A DNA stretch of 64,000 nucleotides from Epinephelus fuscoguttatus (Eukaryota > Chordata > Actinopteri > Perciformes > Serranidae), in contig NC_064770.1 of NCBI RefSeq assembly GCF_011397635.1, forward strand, positions 23,554,200 to 23,618,199. The letters run 5' to 3'. Each line of letters opens with the position of its first letter. Within the stretch, counting starts at the first letter, position 1. A program made the position numbers and the translations under genes. Shown in pieces: positions 45,367 to 57,900 of the stretch. The notes below the pieces were generated by a model. The model was not told the origin of the DNA. It did not search any database and was given only the letters and a program-made list of their open reading frames with translations.

Positions 45367-48300
45367 TCAGGATAGCTTGTCTATATTGGCCAGGAAACGC
45401 TGGGCCCACCATTCATCCAGATCTATGGGCACAAAATCTGAAAAAAAAAAATAAAACAACATGAGATGAGATTCATAGACTTTTGGCTTGTGAGGCCGTG
45501 ATGATCATTACACTCTAAAACATTCAAATGTGAAAAGAAAACTGCTATTCTGTGCTTGCCATGACTGTGGGGACTGGGACTTTTATGACATACTGTGATT
45601 CTTTAATGGGCTACTACACTAAGATTTTATTTATGTCACACTACAGTGTGACCTTTTATTTGTTGAGAGGATACTACAGATTATTTTTTTATGGCATACT
45701 GAACGATGACTTTTTTGGAAATACGACACTATGATTTGTAAGACATGATATACTATGATTATTTTCTGATTATTTATTGGCATACCATACTACCTTTTTT
45801 TATGACATATTATACTATGACATGATGACTGTGTGTTATGTCTACTATGATTTCTTTACAACATACTATACTATGAAATTTTGACATACTATACTATGAC
45901 TTTCTTTATGACATACTTTGCTGTGATTTTTTTTCAAAATACTTTACTATGACTTCTTTACAACATACTGTACTAACATTTTTTTCCAACATGCTTTCCT
46001 ATGAAATTTCGACATAGTATACAAAGATGTTTTATTTCATGATTTTGGACGACATACTATACTATGACTTTTTTTTCATACTTTTGGACGACATACTATA
46101 CTATGACTTTTTTTCATACTTTTGGACGACATACTATACTATGACTTTTTTCATCATTTTGGGCGACATACTACACTATGACTTTTTTCATCATTTTGGA
46201 CGACATACTATACTATGACTTTTTTCATCATTTTGGATGACATACTATACTATGACTTTTTTTCATACTTTTGGATGACATACTATACTATGACTTTTTT
46301 CATCATTTTTGACGACATACTACACTATGACTTTTTTTATGATTTTTGGACCACATGCTATATTATGACGTTTTTTCATACTGTTGGACAACATTCTATA
46401 CTATGAAGTTTATTTATGATTTTGGACAACATACTATACTATGAAGTTTTTTTATTATTTTGGGCGACATGCTATACTATGACGTTTTTTCATGATTTTT
46501 GGACAACATTCTATACTATGAAGTTTATTTACATACTAAACTATGACTTTTTTACGACATACTAAACTATGGCTTTTCTTTTGGGCATACTACGAGTTTT
46601 TGCGACATACTATACTATGACTTCTTTTGACATACTATGATTTTTTTTACAACATACTATACCATGACTTTTTTTTTACAACATACTATAGTATGACTTT
46701 TTTCAGACATACTATAGTTTTATAGTATATGAAAACCATAGGCATGTCATAAAAAAAATCATAATATGGTATGTCATGAAACAATAATAGTATAGTATTT
46801 AAAAAAAAAAAATCATAGTATAGTATGTAAAAAAGCCATAGTATAGTATGTCAAAAAATATACATTACGTAAAAAAAGTCATGGTATAGTATGTCATAAA
46901 AGAATCATAGTATAGTATGTAAAAAATTCATTGTATGATGTCAAAAAAAAAATCATGGTACCGTATGGCACAAAAAATTTATAGTAAAGTATGTCACAAA
47001 AAAATCATAATATAGTATGTCATAAAAAAATCGAAGTGTAGTATGTCATAAAGTAATCATAGTATAAAAGTATGTCATAAAAAATCATAGGAGAGTATTT
47101 TTTTAAAAAAAAAATCATAGTTTAGTATGTAAAAAAAGTCATAGTATAGCATGTCATAAAAATGTCACAATATAGTATGTCAAAAAATATATTTTACGTA
47201 ATAAAAAGTAATGGTATAGTATGTCACAAAAGAATCATAGTATAGTATGTCAAAAAATAGTATAGAATGTAAAAAGTCATAGTATCGTATGCCATAAAAA
47301 AGTCATAGTGTAGTATGTTATAAAGTTCATATTATAGTATGTCAAAAAAATTATAGTATAGTGTGTCAAAAAATCATAATATGGTATGTCATGAAACAAT
47401 AATCGTATAGTATTTAAAAAGAAATCATAGTATAGTATTTAAAAAAAAATTATGTATATATTACGTAAAAAAGTCATGGTATAGTAGGTCATAAAAGAAT
47501 CATAGTATAGTATGTAAAAAAAGTCATAGTATGATGTCAAAAAAAAAAATCGTGGTATCGTATGGCACAAAAAATTATAATATAGTATGTCATAAAAAAT
47601 TATAATATAGTATGTCATAAAAAAAAACATAGTATAAAAGTATGTCATAAAAAATCATAGGAGAGTATTTTTAAAAAACTATTATGTCAAAAAAGTAATA
47701 TTATAGTATGGAAACAAGTCACAGTATAGAATGTAAAAAAATCATAGTAAAGTATGTCAAAAGTCATAGTATAGTATGTCTTTAAAACATATCAAAGTAT
47801 GTCATAAAAATTCATAGAATAGTATGTAGTAGTGTAGTATGTCATAAAAAATCGTAGTATTGTATGTCACAAAAATAACATAATATAATATGTCATTAAA
47901 AAAATCATAGTATAGTATGTCATATTAAAATCACAGTATTGTATGTAATAAAATATTTTTATGACATAAAAAATACTATGACAGACTATCCTATTACTTT
48001 TTTATGGCATTCTATCCTATGATTGTTTTGTGACATACTGTGACTCCTTATGTTTATTTTATAGCATATTTTATACTATGGTCTTTTTATGGTGCACTAT
48101 ACTGTGATTTTTTAATGACATTTCAAAAGACATACTATGTTTAATGATTTTTTCAAATGGCATACTATTCTATTAGATTTTTTTTTTACAGCACACTATA
48201 ATCATGGCATACTATGAGTTTTTAATTAATTTTTTTATGACACATTTTTATGACATTTTGATTGTGTACTATATCATCATTTTTGACACGTTTTACATGA

Positions 48301-50542
48301 AAAAATTATGACATGCCTTACTATGCCAATTTGCGTCAGTTTTTATTACATACTATACTATGGCTTTATATATGGTAATATACTTTATCTTTTTATACTA
48401 TACTACATAGGCTACTACAGACCATAGACAATGACACTCCTGTACATAACTTACTATAAAGAAATACGTAAATGAATGAATACTTATAACCAAACATTTT
48501 TAAATGTGTCAGCAGAGTTGGTGCATGTCATTCGGACTATGCCTGTGACCTGTGCTGGCTTCCCTCCAGCTGAAAGGATCAAAAGCATGTCCACTAATCC
48601 GTGGTTGGCTGGCTGTCATGAGCCAATACAACCTGCCCATGTCACAGTAGTGCAGTAGGCCTGTGGGCCTTTTTTCACAAGAGACTAAACAACAATATTC
48701 AGACGCCCTCAAACAAAACGTGCCAAAGCACATACGCTATAAACGAAGATGTTTATATATATATATACACATAGATGTATTTGTATATGACAATATCCCT
48801 TAGATCAGCCAGTGAGCCGGTAAAATGCAAATGACTGGCCTGGAGACATGAACATGAGCTGAGGGAGGATGAAGCATTGTAAGGAGCACTCTGAAGAGGA
48901 AGAGGGAGAGGAGAAGCTGTACTTACTGTCCATGTGTGGGCTGGGAGTGGTTTCTTTATAGTGGACTGCTCCCTGGTCCTCCGCTGGCCCCTGCTCCTGC
49001 TGCACCACCTCCTGCCAGGCTGAATCACAACAGCTCAGTCAGTACATCTATTACTGATACTTGTAAGCTCTGATACAGTATGTAGAGGTGATTAAGTCGA
49101 CATTTGAAGACGTCTCCTTGGGTTCTTGGGAGTTGTGATAGACTTCTCAGTTTTTTTATGTTCTATGGAATCAGAAGAAGCAGATTCATAGAGTATGCAA
49201 TGATAATTACAGATAGAATAAGCTGCAGCCTTCACTGTATGTCCACAATTTGTTTGATTACACCTCTGATCAACAAGAGACAGCACACACAAGCAAGTAT
49301 TTAACACAGTTAAATCAAAATTATGTTAAATAACAGTAATCTGAACCCATGGATACAGTATAGAGAATGTAATTAGTGGGTAAAAGCCAAAGTTCTTATC
49401 TCCTTGGTTAAAATCTTCTGCACCCCAGTGTCACACCCGCAGAGTCAAACAAGTAAAGTCCACAAGGGCAACTGCCTCAAAGGCCTGCCACTCCTGGCAA
49501 ACGTTTGTGTTTCACATTAACGCAGCATGTGGACTGGTCACATGTAGCGTGTGTGTGTGCTTGATTTTATCTCTGGTAGCTGCCTTCAGGTCATGACTTT
49601 CAGAAAGCTGAAATGGTTACGCTTGTTAATGGCGTGTATTGAAGGTATTCAGAGGGTAAAAGTGAATGAATCCATCCTGAACAGCTCTCCCACTCTCTCA
49701 ACAGGGGGGGTCGGGCCTTCTTTGTGTCCTTGACCACTCAAACACAAGGTTACTGAAGTTGTTTATGAGCTGCTGCAGCTGAGCTTCAACGCCAGCGACT
49801 CACAGGACACAGAGAGCAAGAACAGCCGAGCCAAATTGAGTCTGAATGAGCCTGTGAATGTTCAAACTTCAAAAGTGGGTCACTGCGCCGAGTTTCAACC
49901 AAACCTAGACAACAAGATTCTCTGGACTGAGAGGCTGGTGGGCGCTAGTTGAAGCCAAAAACCCTGTTACCTTCAGTGCATGTGCCAGCGTGGGACATGT
50001 GCAGCATATGTGGGAGTGAGAGCATTTTTCTGTTAGGTGCCTATCATGGCTATCAGTGTCTGAGCAGCTGTGTGGGTGAGGCCTGGGAGGGGGGAGGTTA
50101 GCATTTCATTTAAACAACTTGATAGTAAAACAATGTTATTCACAAAACAGTGGACAGGGGACGGGTGTCTGGATACAGTGAGACAATACAAAGTGTTGTC
50201 TTGGCTTCTTGTTCTTCCAGTTAGACCGTTCATTCATTTCCTCACCATCGCAGACAAATTTGACGTTTTCCTCATGCGCCGCTGAGAAGCTCTCTTCCTG
50301 CTGGTTGTCTGCGGGCAAAGCCGGAGCAGAGTGATGGTACTTCTTACCGTTCGGGCGACTGAAAACTATCTTGGGTGCAGGAAGGCTGAAGAAGAAGAAG
50401 AAGAAGAAGAAGAAAAACATGTAACAAGGTTCTTTTTCTGCAAGTGCAACTTCACTTAAAGCATGGTTGGCTCTTTGTACGGGAGTCAGAGATTGCAACA
50501 GCTGAATGACGGACCATGTGCCACCTTGACTGCACCACAAGG

Positions 50543-50580
<38 letters not shown>

Positions 50581-51068
50581 AGGGTGGTTTAAAGGCATGA
50601 AAACAGCCCAGCAGGCACAATGAGCCTTGGGGGAAGCCACAGTGGAAGGTGTGTTATAAATCATTCAGGCTGCCTGTCTCAAAATGATGACGTCCACTGC
50701 TGCCAGCACACTGTCACTCACTAACACACACTTTAACCAACACAATTATTGTGCCAAATTAGCCAGACTTTTGAGACTTAAAAGGCCACACATGAAAAAG
50801 CACCACAGGAAAAAAAATTATTGAGAATTGCACACTTACTCAGGGATACTCCAGGATGTTTGTTTGTGCTTGAAGTCGTTGATTTTGTTGTCAAGCTGCT
50901 GCGTGGGCCCTAAAATGTTACACAACGACATTTCACATAAAAGAAACACTTGAAAACAAGATGAATGCTGGATCTCTGAAAGTGTAACATGGTTGAACAG
51001 TTAAAAGTCTCACCTGTCCGTCGCTGGGTGACAAGTTTGCTGGGGCCTCTTGTGATTGTGTACATCAT
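45367..51068 (-). CDS. mcrip2: MAPK-regulated corepressor-interacting protein 2 (FAM195A)
   Basis: Small, largely disordered protein. The MCRIP family is reported to bind CtBP corepressors and DDX6 and to occur in stress granules. Minus-strand exons in order: 51068-51014, 50909-50840, 50385-50246, 49019-48927, 45437-45367. They sum to 429 nt, 142 codons plus stop, with agreeing phases. Recognition rests on MYTITRGPSKLVTQRRTG at the start, PKIVFSRPNGKKYHHS, the family signature AAHEENVKFVCDAWQEVV and the C-terminal NFVPIDLDEWWAQRFLANI. Two adjacent ATGs (51068, 51065) precede TYR-Thr-Ile-Thr; the second matches the usual start. Intron 4 (3.5 kb) is swollen by a palindromic satellite. The exon 3 acceptor uses a (TTC)n tract. 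It converges with trap1. Confidence 0.93.
45575..48415. repeat. Palindromic 37-39-bp satellite array in mcrip2 intron 4
   Basis: Unit of the type ACATACTATACTATGACTTT followed by TTTTCAT and TTTTGGACG. Unit starts at 46047, 46086, 46124, 46161 and 46198 give spacings of 37-39 bp. From 45575 to about 46719 units run in this sense. From about 46720 to 47955 they run as the reverse complement (TCATAGTATAGTATGTC). From 47956 to 48415 degenerate units return to the first sense. Open frames here are artefacts of the periodicity. Confidence 0.9.
48340..48540 (+). repeat. Satellite-flanking repeat, copy A
   Basis: Matches 51880-52131 in the same orientation, including ACATAACTTACTATAAAGAA and AATGTGTCAGCAGAGTTGGT. 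In both places it directly follows ACTATACTATG satellite units. Confidence 0.65.
50388..50413 (-). repeat. (TTC)n microsatellite forming the mcrip2 exon 3 polypyrimidine tract
   Basis: On the minus strand eight or so TTC units run directly into the CAG acceptor at 50386-50388. They supply the whole pyrimidine tract. Confidence 0.8.
50544..50580 (+). repeat. (CA)n microsatellite in mcrip2 intron 2
   Basis: Uninterrupted CACACA run with one AAACAC break. Simple repeat only. Confidence 0.85.
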
Positions 51069-51560
51069 GCGCAGGAAAAGTCACCTGTAAACTTTGGCAC
51101 TTTGAAGTAAGAAGAAGGAGTCCAGATGGAGCAGATACAGGTGGAGCAGTCCTGCGTTAAAAGCACTAAAAAGTTAAATAAATCCCTGATGTGGAAAGTG
51201 TCAGTCTTCTGAGTTTCACCCACAGCGGACACAGTTTAAATCCAAAGCAAATCCACGGAGCTCACCACGAGACTTCACACACTGACTGCGCAGAAAACAC
51301 AACCGTGCGCCGCGCTCCTCTCCGCGTTAAAACCAACAGCCGGGGCGCATCTCATCCAGCGACCTTCCCCCTCTCACCTGCCTCCACCTCAAGTCCAGAC
51401 ACTTTACTCCCTTTGGTGCTGAAGTGTCCTGAACTGCCACAATGTCACATAACCTGAACCAGCGGCGGTCATTCATAAGACATTGGGCGCACACCACTCC
51501 TCGACGTCCTTACACGCCTCCCCCGGCGCTTTAAAGAGACAGTGTCCCCGGTCTGTGGGA
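51069..51560 (-). promoter_or_regulatory. mcrip2: mcrip2 5' untranslated region and CpG-rich promoter candidate
   Basis: Sequence upstream of the mcrip2 ATG turns GC- and CpG-rich at about 51285-51540 (GCGCCGCGCTCC, CGTTAAAACC, TCGACGTCC, CCCCCGGCGC), unlike the AT-rich surroundings. This is what a TATA-less promoter in fish looks like. No specific factor site is claimed. Confidence 0.4.
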
Positions 51561-54500
51561 CATCTGTAACACCCACTACAGACTGGGGTCCATTATTTTC
51601 TTCCCTCATTCCCTAAATCAAGGTAAATTAAAATTGTGCCTTGTTCAATAATAAGTATGACCAAGGGCGTAACTTTGGTTTGAGAAATGTGGGGGGCCAA
51701 AATAGAACAGAGCGTCTGGGGTCGCCCCCCACAAAAATGAAATGAAATGAAATGAAATGAAATTAAATTCAGTTAAATTAAAATAAATTAAGTGAATTTT
51801 TATGAATTTTTTAAGACACATTGTTTATGACATTTTTCAAATTAAAAAAAAAAATCGTATACTGTACTAGACCATTTTTTTTATCAGTTTTATTATATAC
51901 TATACTATGATTTTTATGACTTATTTTTATATCATAATATACTTCATAATTGTATCATAATATACTTTAACTTTTTAGGACTTTGTATACTATACTACAT
52001 TCTATAAACCACGGACAATGACATGCCTGTACATAACTTACTATAAAGAAACACATAAATGAATAAATGAATATTTATATCTGTATTTCTAAATGTGTCA
52101 GCAGAGTTGGTGCATCTCATCTGGACTATGAGAACAGAAGAGAAAATAACAATAGGTGTTTGAATCTAATTTCCTGTATTTCTACATACATTTAGGGACT
52201 ATGGTAACCCAAACAAACTCTGGGAAATAATTACATTGGTCATCATGCTAAACTCTGCCAGTATAGTCCTAAATATTTAATAATATTATCATTATTGATT
52301 TATTAATTTGTTGTTGTTGTTGTTGTAAGAGCAAACTCAGCAGCTCAACTAACATTCCCATCCAGAATCTAATGGCTGGCCAAACAGTAGCGTAATGTTC
52401 CAAACAAACACAAAAACATTAAATATATGTAACAATGGATTTCTACCCTAAATGCACTCATAAATCATTTAAAAAAATTAAAGGATATGCAACTATCTGT
52501 TATTTTTTTCATTCCATTCATGTGGATGGAGAATCTGAATGTGAGAAACGTGTAAACCTTAACAGACCTTTCAAAAGACACAAAACATGAGTTAATGTAT
52601 TTTTATGAAAAGGTAACTCATATCAATCAATAAACGGATGCTTTAAAATGAATTGCATTTATATTTTATATTCGATTTCTGAAGCTTCTCCAGAGTTTGT
52701 TCAAAACCTCCAGAAATGAATATTCTGTGTACATAATCAATATGATGCTTTATAAGCTGACTGTATCCTTAGAAAATCATATATGATTTCCCTTTTCATT
52801 TTCCAGTACCAAGATCTCCCTGTCCATTGTAATGGATGAATATGTTAAAAAAAATCCTGAGTAAAAGCTGTAAGTCTGTTAAACTATATTTTGACATGTA
52901 CGAGTAACGTAACATCTCATGTTTACTTAAAACTGTTCAAACACAAACGATGCACTTTAATAATATGATAAATAGATTAAAACATGCCTTGTGTCCTCCT
53001 TGCCTCATGGTTGGCCATGCTTGTTGAAAAAGTGGGTGTGGCTCCACTGCAGTCCACTTAAGATGATGTGTAACACTGTGATTGGCTCACAGACATCCCA
53101 TCAAACAACTGTGTGCATTTGAGTGGAGTCAGATCACAGTGATCACAGATCTAGACATCCCAGATGAGCTATGTCCATTGAGATGGAAGAGGGATCTGAA
53201 CGGGTAAAGCATGATTTTCATGGTTAAGAAAAAAATATTTTGAAAAGTGTGTATGTGTCGATGCTTCATCAGGAGAAGAAGGGCAGGGGGCTGACAGAGA
53301 CTGGGTATGCACAGGGCCCAGAATATGGTGCTACACCCCTTGTCTGCTCCTCCATGTGTGGCCCCCATCTGCCCAACGGCTCTGTGTTTACAGTACACAC
53401 AGGTGAGGTCAGAGGCACAACGCAACACTCACACACAACCATGTTTACACGGCAGCATGCTCTACTTTACACTAACTGAGCATGTGGTAGATTAAAAGTT
53501 GGACTGACACCCAGATGGCCATTAACAGGAATCAATACAAACTCTCACAAACTGATGCTTTTTAAAAGTTTAATATTCAGGATTTTCACTTAAAAGGCAT
53601 CATTAACTTCCATCAGTTTTGCCAACTGGACTTAGATTCTTAAGATTTATTTCAGCCTAAACAAGAACATAAGATGCTTCGATGTCTGACCCTATGATGA
53701 TGACTTATCTCTAATGTATATGACACTCTTAACCCAACAGGAAATGAAAGACAACATCGAGCGTTGTTGGTAATAAGTGACCGAGATGTGGTTGTTGACC
53801 TTTTGTCTACAAGAACTCCTTAAAAACCTAAAATTAAAAGGCTGATTCTGATACTCTTTACAATCAATATTTTAAAGTGACTATTTTCAACCGAAACAAT
53901 TAAGTTAAATGAAAATAAAATAAAGAGAATGAATAGTTATATTCCTAGTTTGATGGAGAATTCTTCAAAGCAGCATTCGACCATTATGTGAGGAAATAAA
54001 CCTCTCAATTACATTTTCTGTAAATTTGAATGAACAAATTCCAGGTGTTATGATATCTAGTCAAACATTTCTTGGGCCGATGGGATGGGAATTTGGAGTT
54101 TTCCTTCTCTGGTGATTCAGAATGTCTTAAAGGAGTTAAATCATACCAATAATTTGGCGTTTATACCTACCATATGTGTGTCAGGGCTCAGATTTACCTC
54201 CCCTCAGCAGTGAAGTCCTTCAGATATTACTTTAATACAAAGTTTCCTGTGTATTGGTGCTGCTGTGGCACTTGACGACAGGTGGCAAGTTTCTGAACAA
54301 TCGTACAATCAAGCATCATCTTGTCAACTTGTAGAAATTGAGTCTAGAGTCTGTTATTAAATAAATATCATGACCATGACAGCAGGCATTGACATGATGC
54401 CAATATGTCTAACCATATACACTGATGTCTCTTTAAAGCTTCTGACAGATCAGCACAGAAGGTAGAAAAGATCTTTAAAGTAGCCTAATCCTAATCCCTG

Positions 54501-54723
54501 GTCCAGGAGAGTTGGAGGTATTGCTGCTGGTAGTAGGATAAAGATAAGGAAGTATACAGCTGAGTCTTCATGGTTTAATGAGTCTGTAGATTTAAAGGGA
54601 AGTTACCTGTATGCCAGCTACAGGCAATGATGTTCTTACCTCTACAGTAAATCATATAGGTATTTCTATAAAGCTTGGTTGTTAAATTGCCACTACAGAG
54701 CTAGTTAGCACCACATTTCTAAC
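51561..54723. other. mcrip2-gde1 spacer
   Basis: AT-rich. It holds an (AAATG)n run at 51737-51762, satellite copy B at 51830-52131, and an otherwise unremarkable stretch. An 80-codon plus-strand frame at 53240-53479 and the overlapping minus-strand frame at 53129-53428 have no recognised domain, so I do not call them genes. Confidence 0.5.
51830..52131 (+). repeat. Satellite remnant plus flanking repeat, copy B
   Basis: A few units (ATATACTATACTATGATTTTTATGAC) are followed by the same roughly 200-bp flank seen at 48340-48540. Similarity stops abruptly after GGACTATG at 52131, as it does at 48540. Confidence 0.65.
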
Positions 54724-54729
54724 TTTATT
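54724..54729 (-). terminator. gde1: Candidate gde1 polyadenylation signal AATAAA
   Basis: Minus-strand AATAAA about 235 nt beyond the gde1 stop, the first canonical hexamer in that direction. Confidence 0.5.
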
Positions 54730-54962
54730 CCACCTTATAATTAATCTTATGTTCATATATCAATATTTTAACGTCTTTGAGAGGACAGGAAACTGGGAAA
54801 CGTAGTAATCATGTAGTCGTTTGTGTAAACACGGAGTTCCCAGCTTCTAATTGTTAAGTAAGAAGCTGTAAAATTGTATCTTTGAGCTGAAAACACTTGA
54901 GGTTTTAATCCTTCCTGTATGTATCTATCTATGTGTTTGTATTCAAGTGTGTGTGTGATCAC

Positions 54963-57900
54963 TCAGTAATGAGGATCACAGTCTTCCAGCAGACTGTCTG
55001 TGATGTAGCCAATCTTCAGCAGGTTTTGGTAGAAGTCTTTCTCCACAGCGGTGTTAACAGTCCAGCCCACCACCTCCACACCTCGCTCTGCCCAGTACTG
55101 AACGTAGTCCCTAAGTGGAAGGAGGAAGAAAATAAAACACAGCTCAGTAAATAAGACACAGTATCCACATTTTTGTTGCAAATAATACATGATATAGAAT
55201 AGTGAGCCGCTTAAATGAAGCAAAGTGTAACTGGGAGAAGTGGCACCAGCCTGTTGGTCCCTGTTAAAGGAATACCTCACTCCCCCCAACTAATACTTGT
55301 ATATCAGTTGCTCACCCTGTGCTGTGTTAAATTCACTAAGACAGAAGTTGTTTTTCTCCCATGCCTCCACGGTGAATGAAGAATCCAAAAACAGAGGGAA
55401 ATTCTTGATGAGTTAAAGTCGTAGGGGGCCACGTTTAACAACAGCAAAGCTATGTCAAAACATCTGTTCTGCACGAGTTGTGTGAGAGTGTGTAAACAGA
55501 TGTCTTTATATAGTTTTGCTGTTGTTAAATGCGGCCCCATGTGACTTCAATTCATCAAGAATTTTCTTCATGTTTGGATTATTCGTTCACCAGAGGCAGA
55601 GAAAAACAAATCTTTCTTCACAAGTTAATTGTTACAGAAGTGAGTAGTTGAGGGAGTAACAGAAAACAAGTAGCCTAACAGCGTTATATATTTAAAATGC
55701 AAAATATGAGTAACTGTATTCTGTTAGAGTTTCAAGTGGTGACATTCTGAATACAGTTGCCATCTTAACAATAGATCACTTGAAGGGACTACTTTATTTG
55801 TTTATGTTTTATTTGCTCTAAAGAACTGAATGCAGTGTGAGTGAGCGTCAGTTTGATTGCATTGTTTTCTATTAGGATGTTCCAACTGGGCACGAGCGAT
55901 GACGCAGTGCTGCTGTTTTGAGCATAACTTCTGTCAGACGCCCTATTTGTACGTCGCTTTTAAAGCTCCACAATGGAAGAGGAACAACGGATTCATAAAG
56001 TTGAAATGAGGAGTCATCTATATGATACCTACTACAAAAAAAACCCTATATGGTGGCAGCTGGCTGGAGGGAGATCACCAGGGAGTTGGAACGTTTCTGG
56101 TAAATGACCATCGCTAATAACAACCTCCTTGCTGTTGGCTGTATTGTACGTAATTCCCAGGAAATATCACAGTGTAAAATGTGTCTTTTCTGTTTAAAAA
56201 GTACAAACGTAGAAAGATAGCAGGTACTCGCCCACCCTTTAAGTGGTTCTGCCTCCAGTTAAACACACAGCTGATAAGTAGGCTCACGTGATTTGTCTAC
56301 ATGACATAACAAAAGTGCATATTTGACTGATTCAGTGTGGACAAAGGGTGGCATTTGCTTGCTGTTAGGACTGTTTAATCCCCAAATATGTAGCATATGT
56401 TACTTAGTTTGAGTAATCTAATGGAATATGTTACACATTACATTTTAGTGCATGTAATCAGTGATCTGTAGTGGAATAAGTTTTGAGTGATGCGTCTTTT
56501 TACTCACAAACAATCTTTGGCTGAATACAGACACCAGCTGCAGAAAACAGACATGCAGACTTTTCCTTTCAGACATTAACAGCTGATCTAATCTGCCACC
56601 GCTCATAACATTCATCTTAACAGCCACAGTCGGCTAATAAGAAGCTGCTACCTATATATTTTCAAGATTTGATAAGAACAGTTAGAGCTTAATGAATAGG
56701 GGCACTCTGCCGATCAGGAACCATAGCAAAAATGGGCTATCAGAACCCATACCTAGGTATGATCAAAAGACACTGTTTCATTTAAAAGATTTGCAGAGGT
56801 GTGATGTGGTGAACATATACACAATTTTACAAGAAAAAAAATGCAAAAACAAGAAAAGTTAGAAAAGTAAACACACATTTTTGCAGAAGAACTCAATATT
56901 TTTTCCATGATAATAACATAATAATATTTTAATATGATTATATTTCATATGAGGACACAGATATAAATAAAGGTGTGGTTTTCAAACTTTTTGACCTTGA
57001 TGAAGCTCCAAGTATGATTGAAATGTTGTCTTGATTAAACTTGTAAGTGTACAAGCGTTAGTTAGCCTTGCACCTACGTGATGTGCGTTTAATTACTCAC
57101 TCTCAACAAATTTAAGTTTTTATCATTTTCTGTATGCCTGTTAAGACATGCCGCCGTTGATCGTCATGCCTGATTTTGCAACTGAGCACAGATGCAGCAT
57201 CAGTCTCTATACACAGGTATCGTTTTGCATAGAAAGAATCTCACTTATTGTTTTTTTTTTAAATGAAACACATCCTGACGTTTGAATGCAGAGCACAGTA
57301 TACAAGAGTTAAGCACACAAGAACAGTTCCCTCCTGTGGGACCCTGTTAAACCCTGTGACCTACACACACCTTAAGATGAAATGGTAAAACTAATTTAAT
57401 ATCACCTACAGTGAGATGAAGTCTTTCTGCACCAGGATGGCAGAGACACCACAGAGTTTCCACAGTATGTGATGGTGGGCCCAGTCCAACAAGACGTCCA
57501 GGAGCCCCAGCCACAGCTGACCCGATGTCGACAAGGACCGAGGTGTGCCATCGCCGAAGCGACTCAGTCTCCAGGGGCGGTGGATGAGAGCTGTGACTAC
57601 GTTGGGGTCAGTCTGACGCATCTGTGGGCCAGAAGAAGTTGGAGGTCAATTAAGGACAGAGAATACAGTCCTCGAATGAGATACAACAACGAAGCTATTT
57701 AGTAAATAAACAAGTCTGTAAGTATGCAAAGTAGACACAGTTTGAAACATTGAAATAACTTTGTAAAGATGATCATATAAGTGTGTTACCTTGTAGATGA
57801 CTTTGGGTTCAAAGGAAGAGACAATGCTGGAGTTGTAAAGGACAGGGAACTTCTTATACATCTGATGAAGCACTGTTGCAGCCTGGAAAAGAGGAAAACT

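Noticed and set aside
46027-46406. Repeated Tyr/Asp/Phe-rich open frames in the satellite
   Set aside because: They come from the 37-39-bp repeat periodicity and lack start context, splice signals or a non-repetitive part.
53129-53479. Overlapping open frames on both strands in the mcrip2-gde1 spacer
   Set aside because: No recognised domain, no consistent splice partners, and both strands are open; nothing supports coding.
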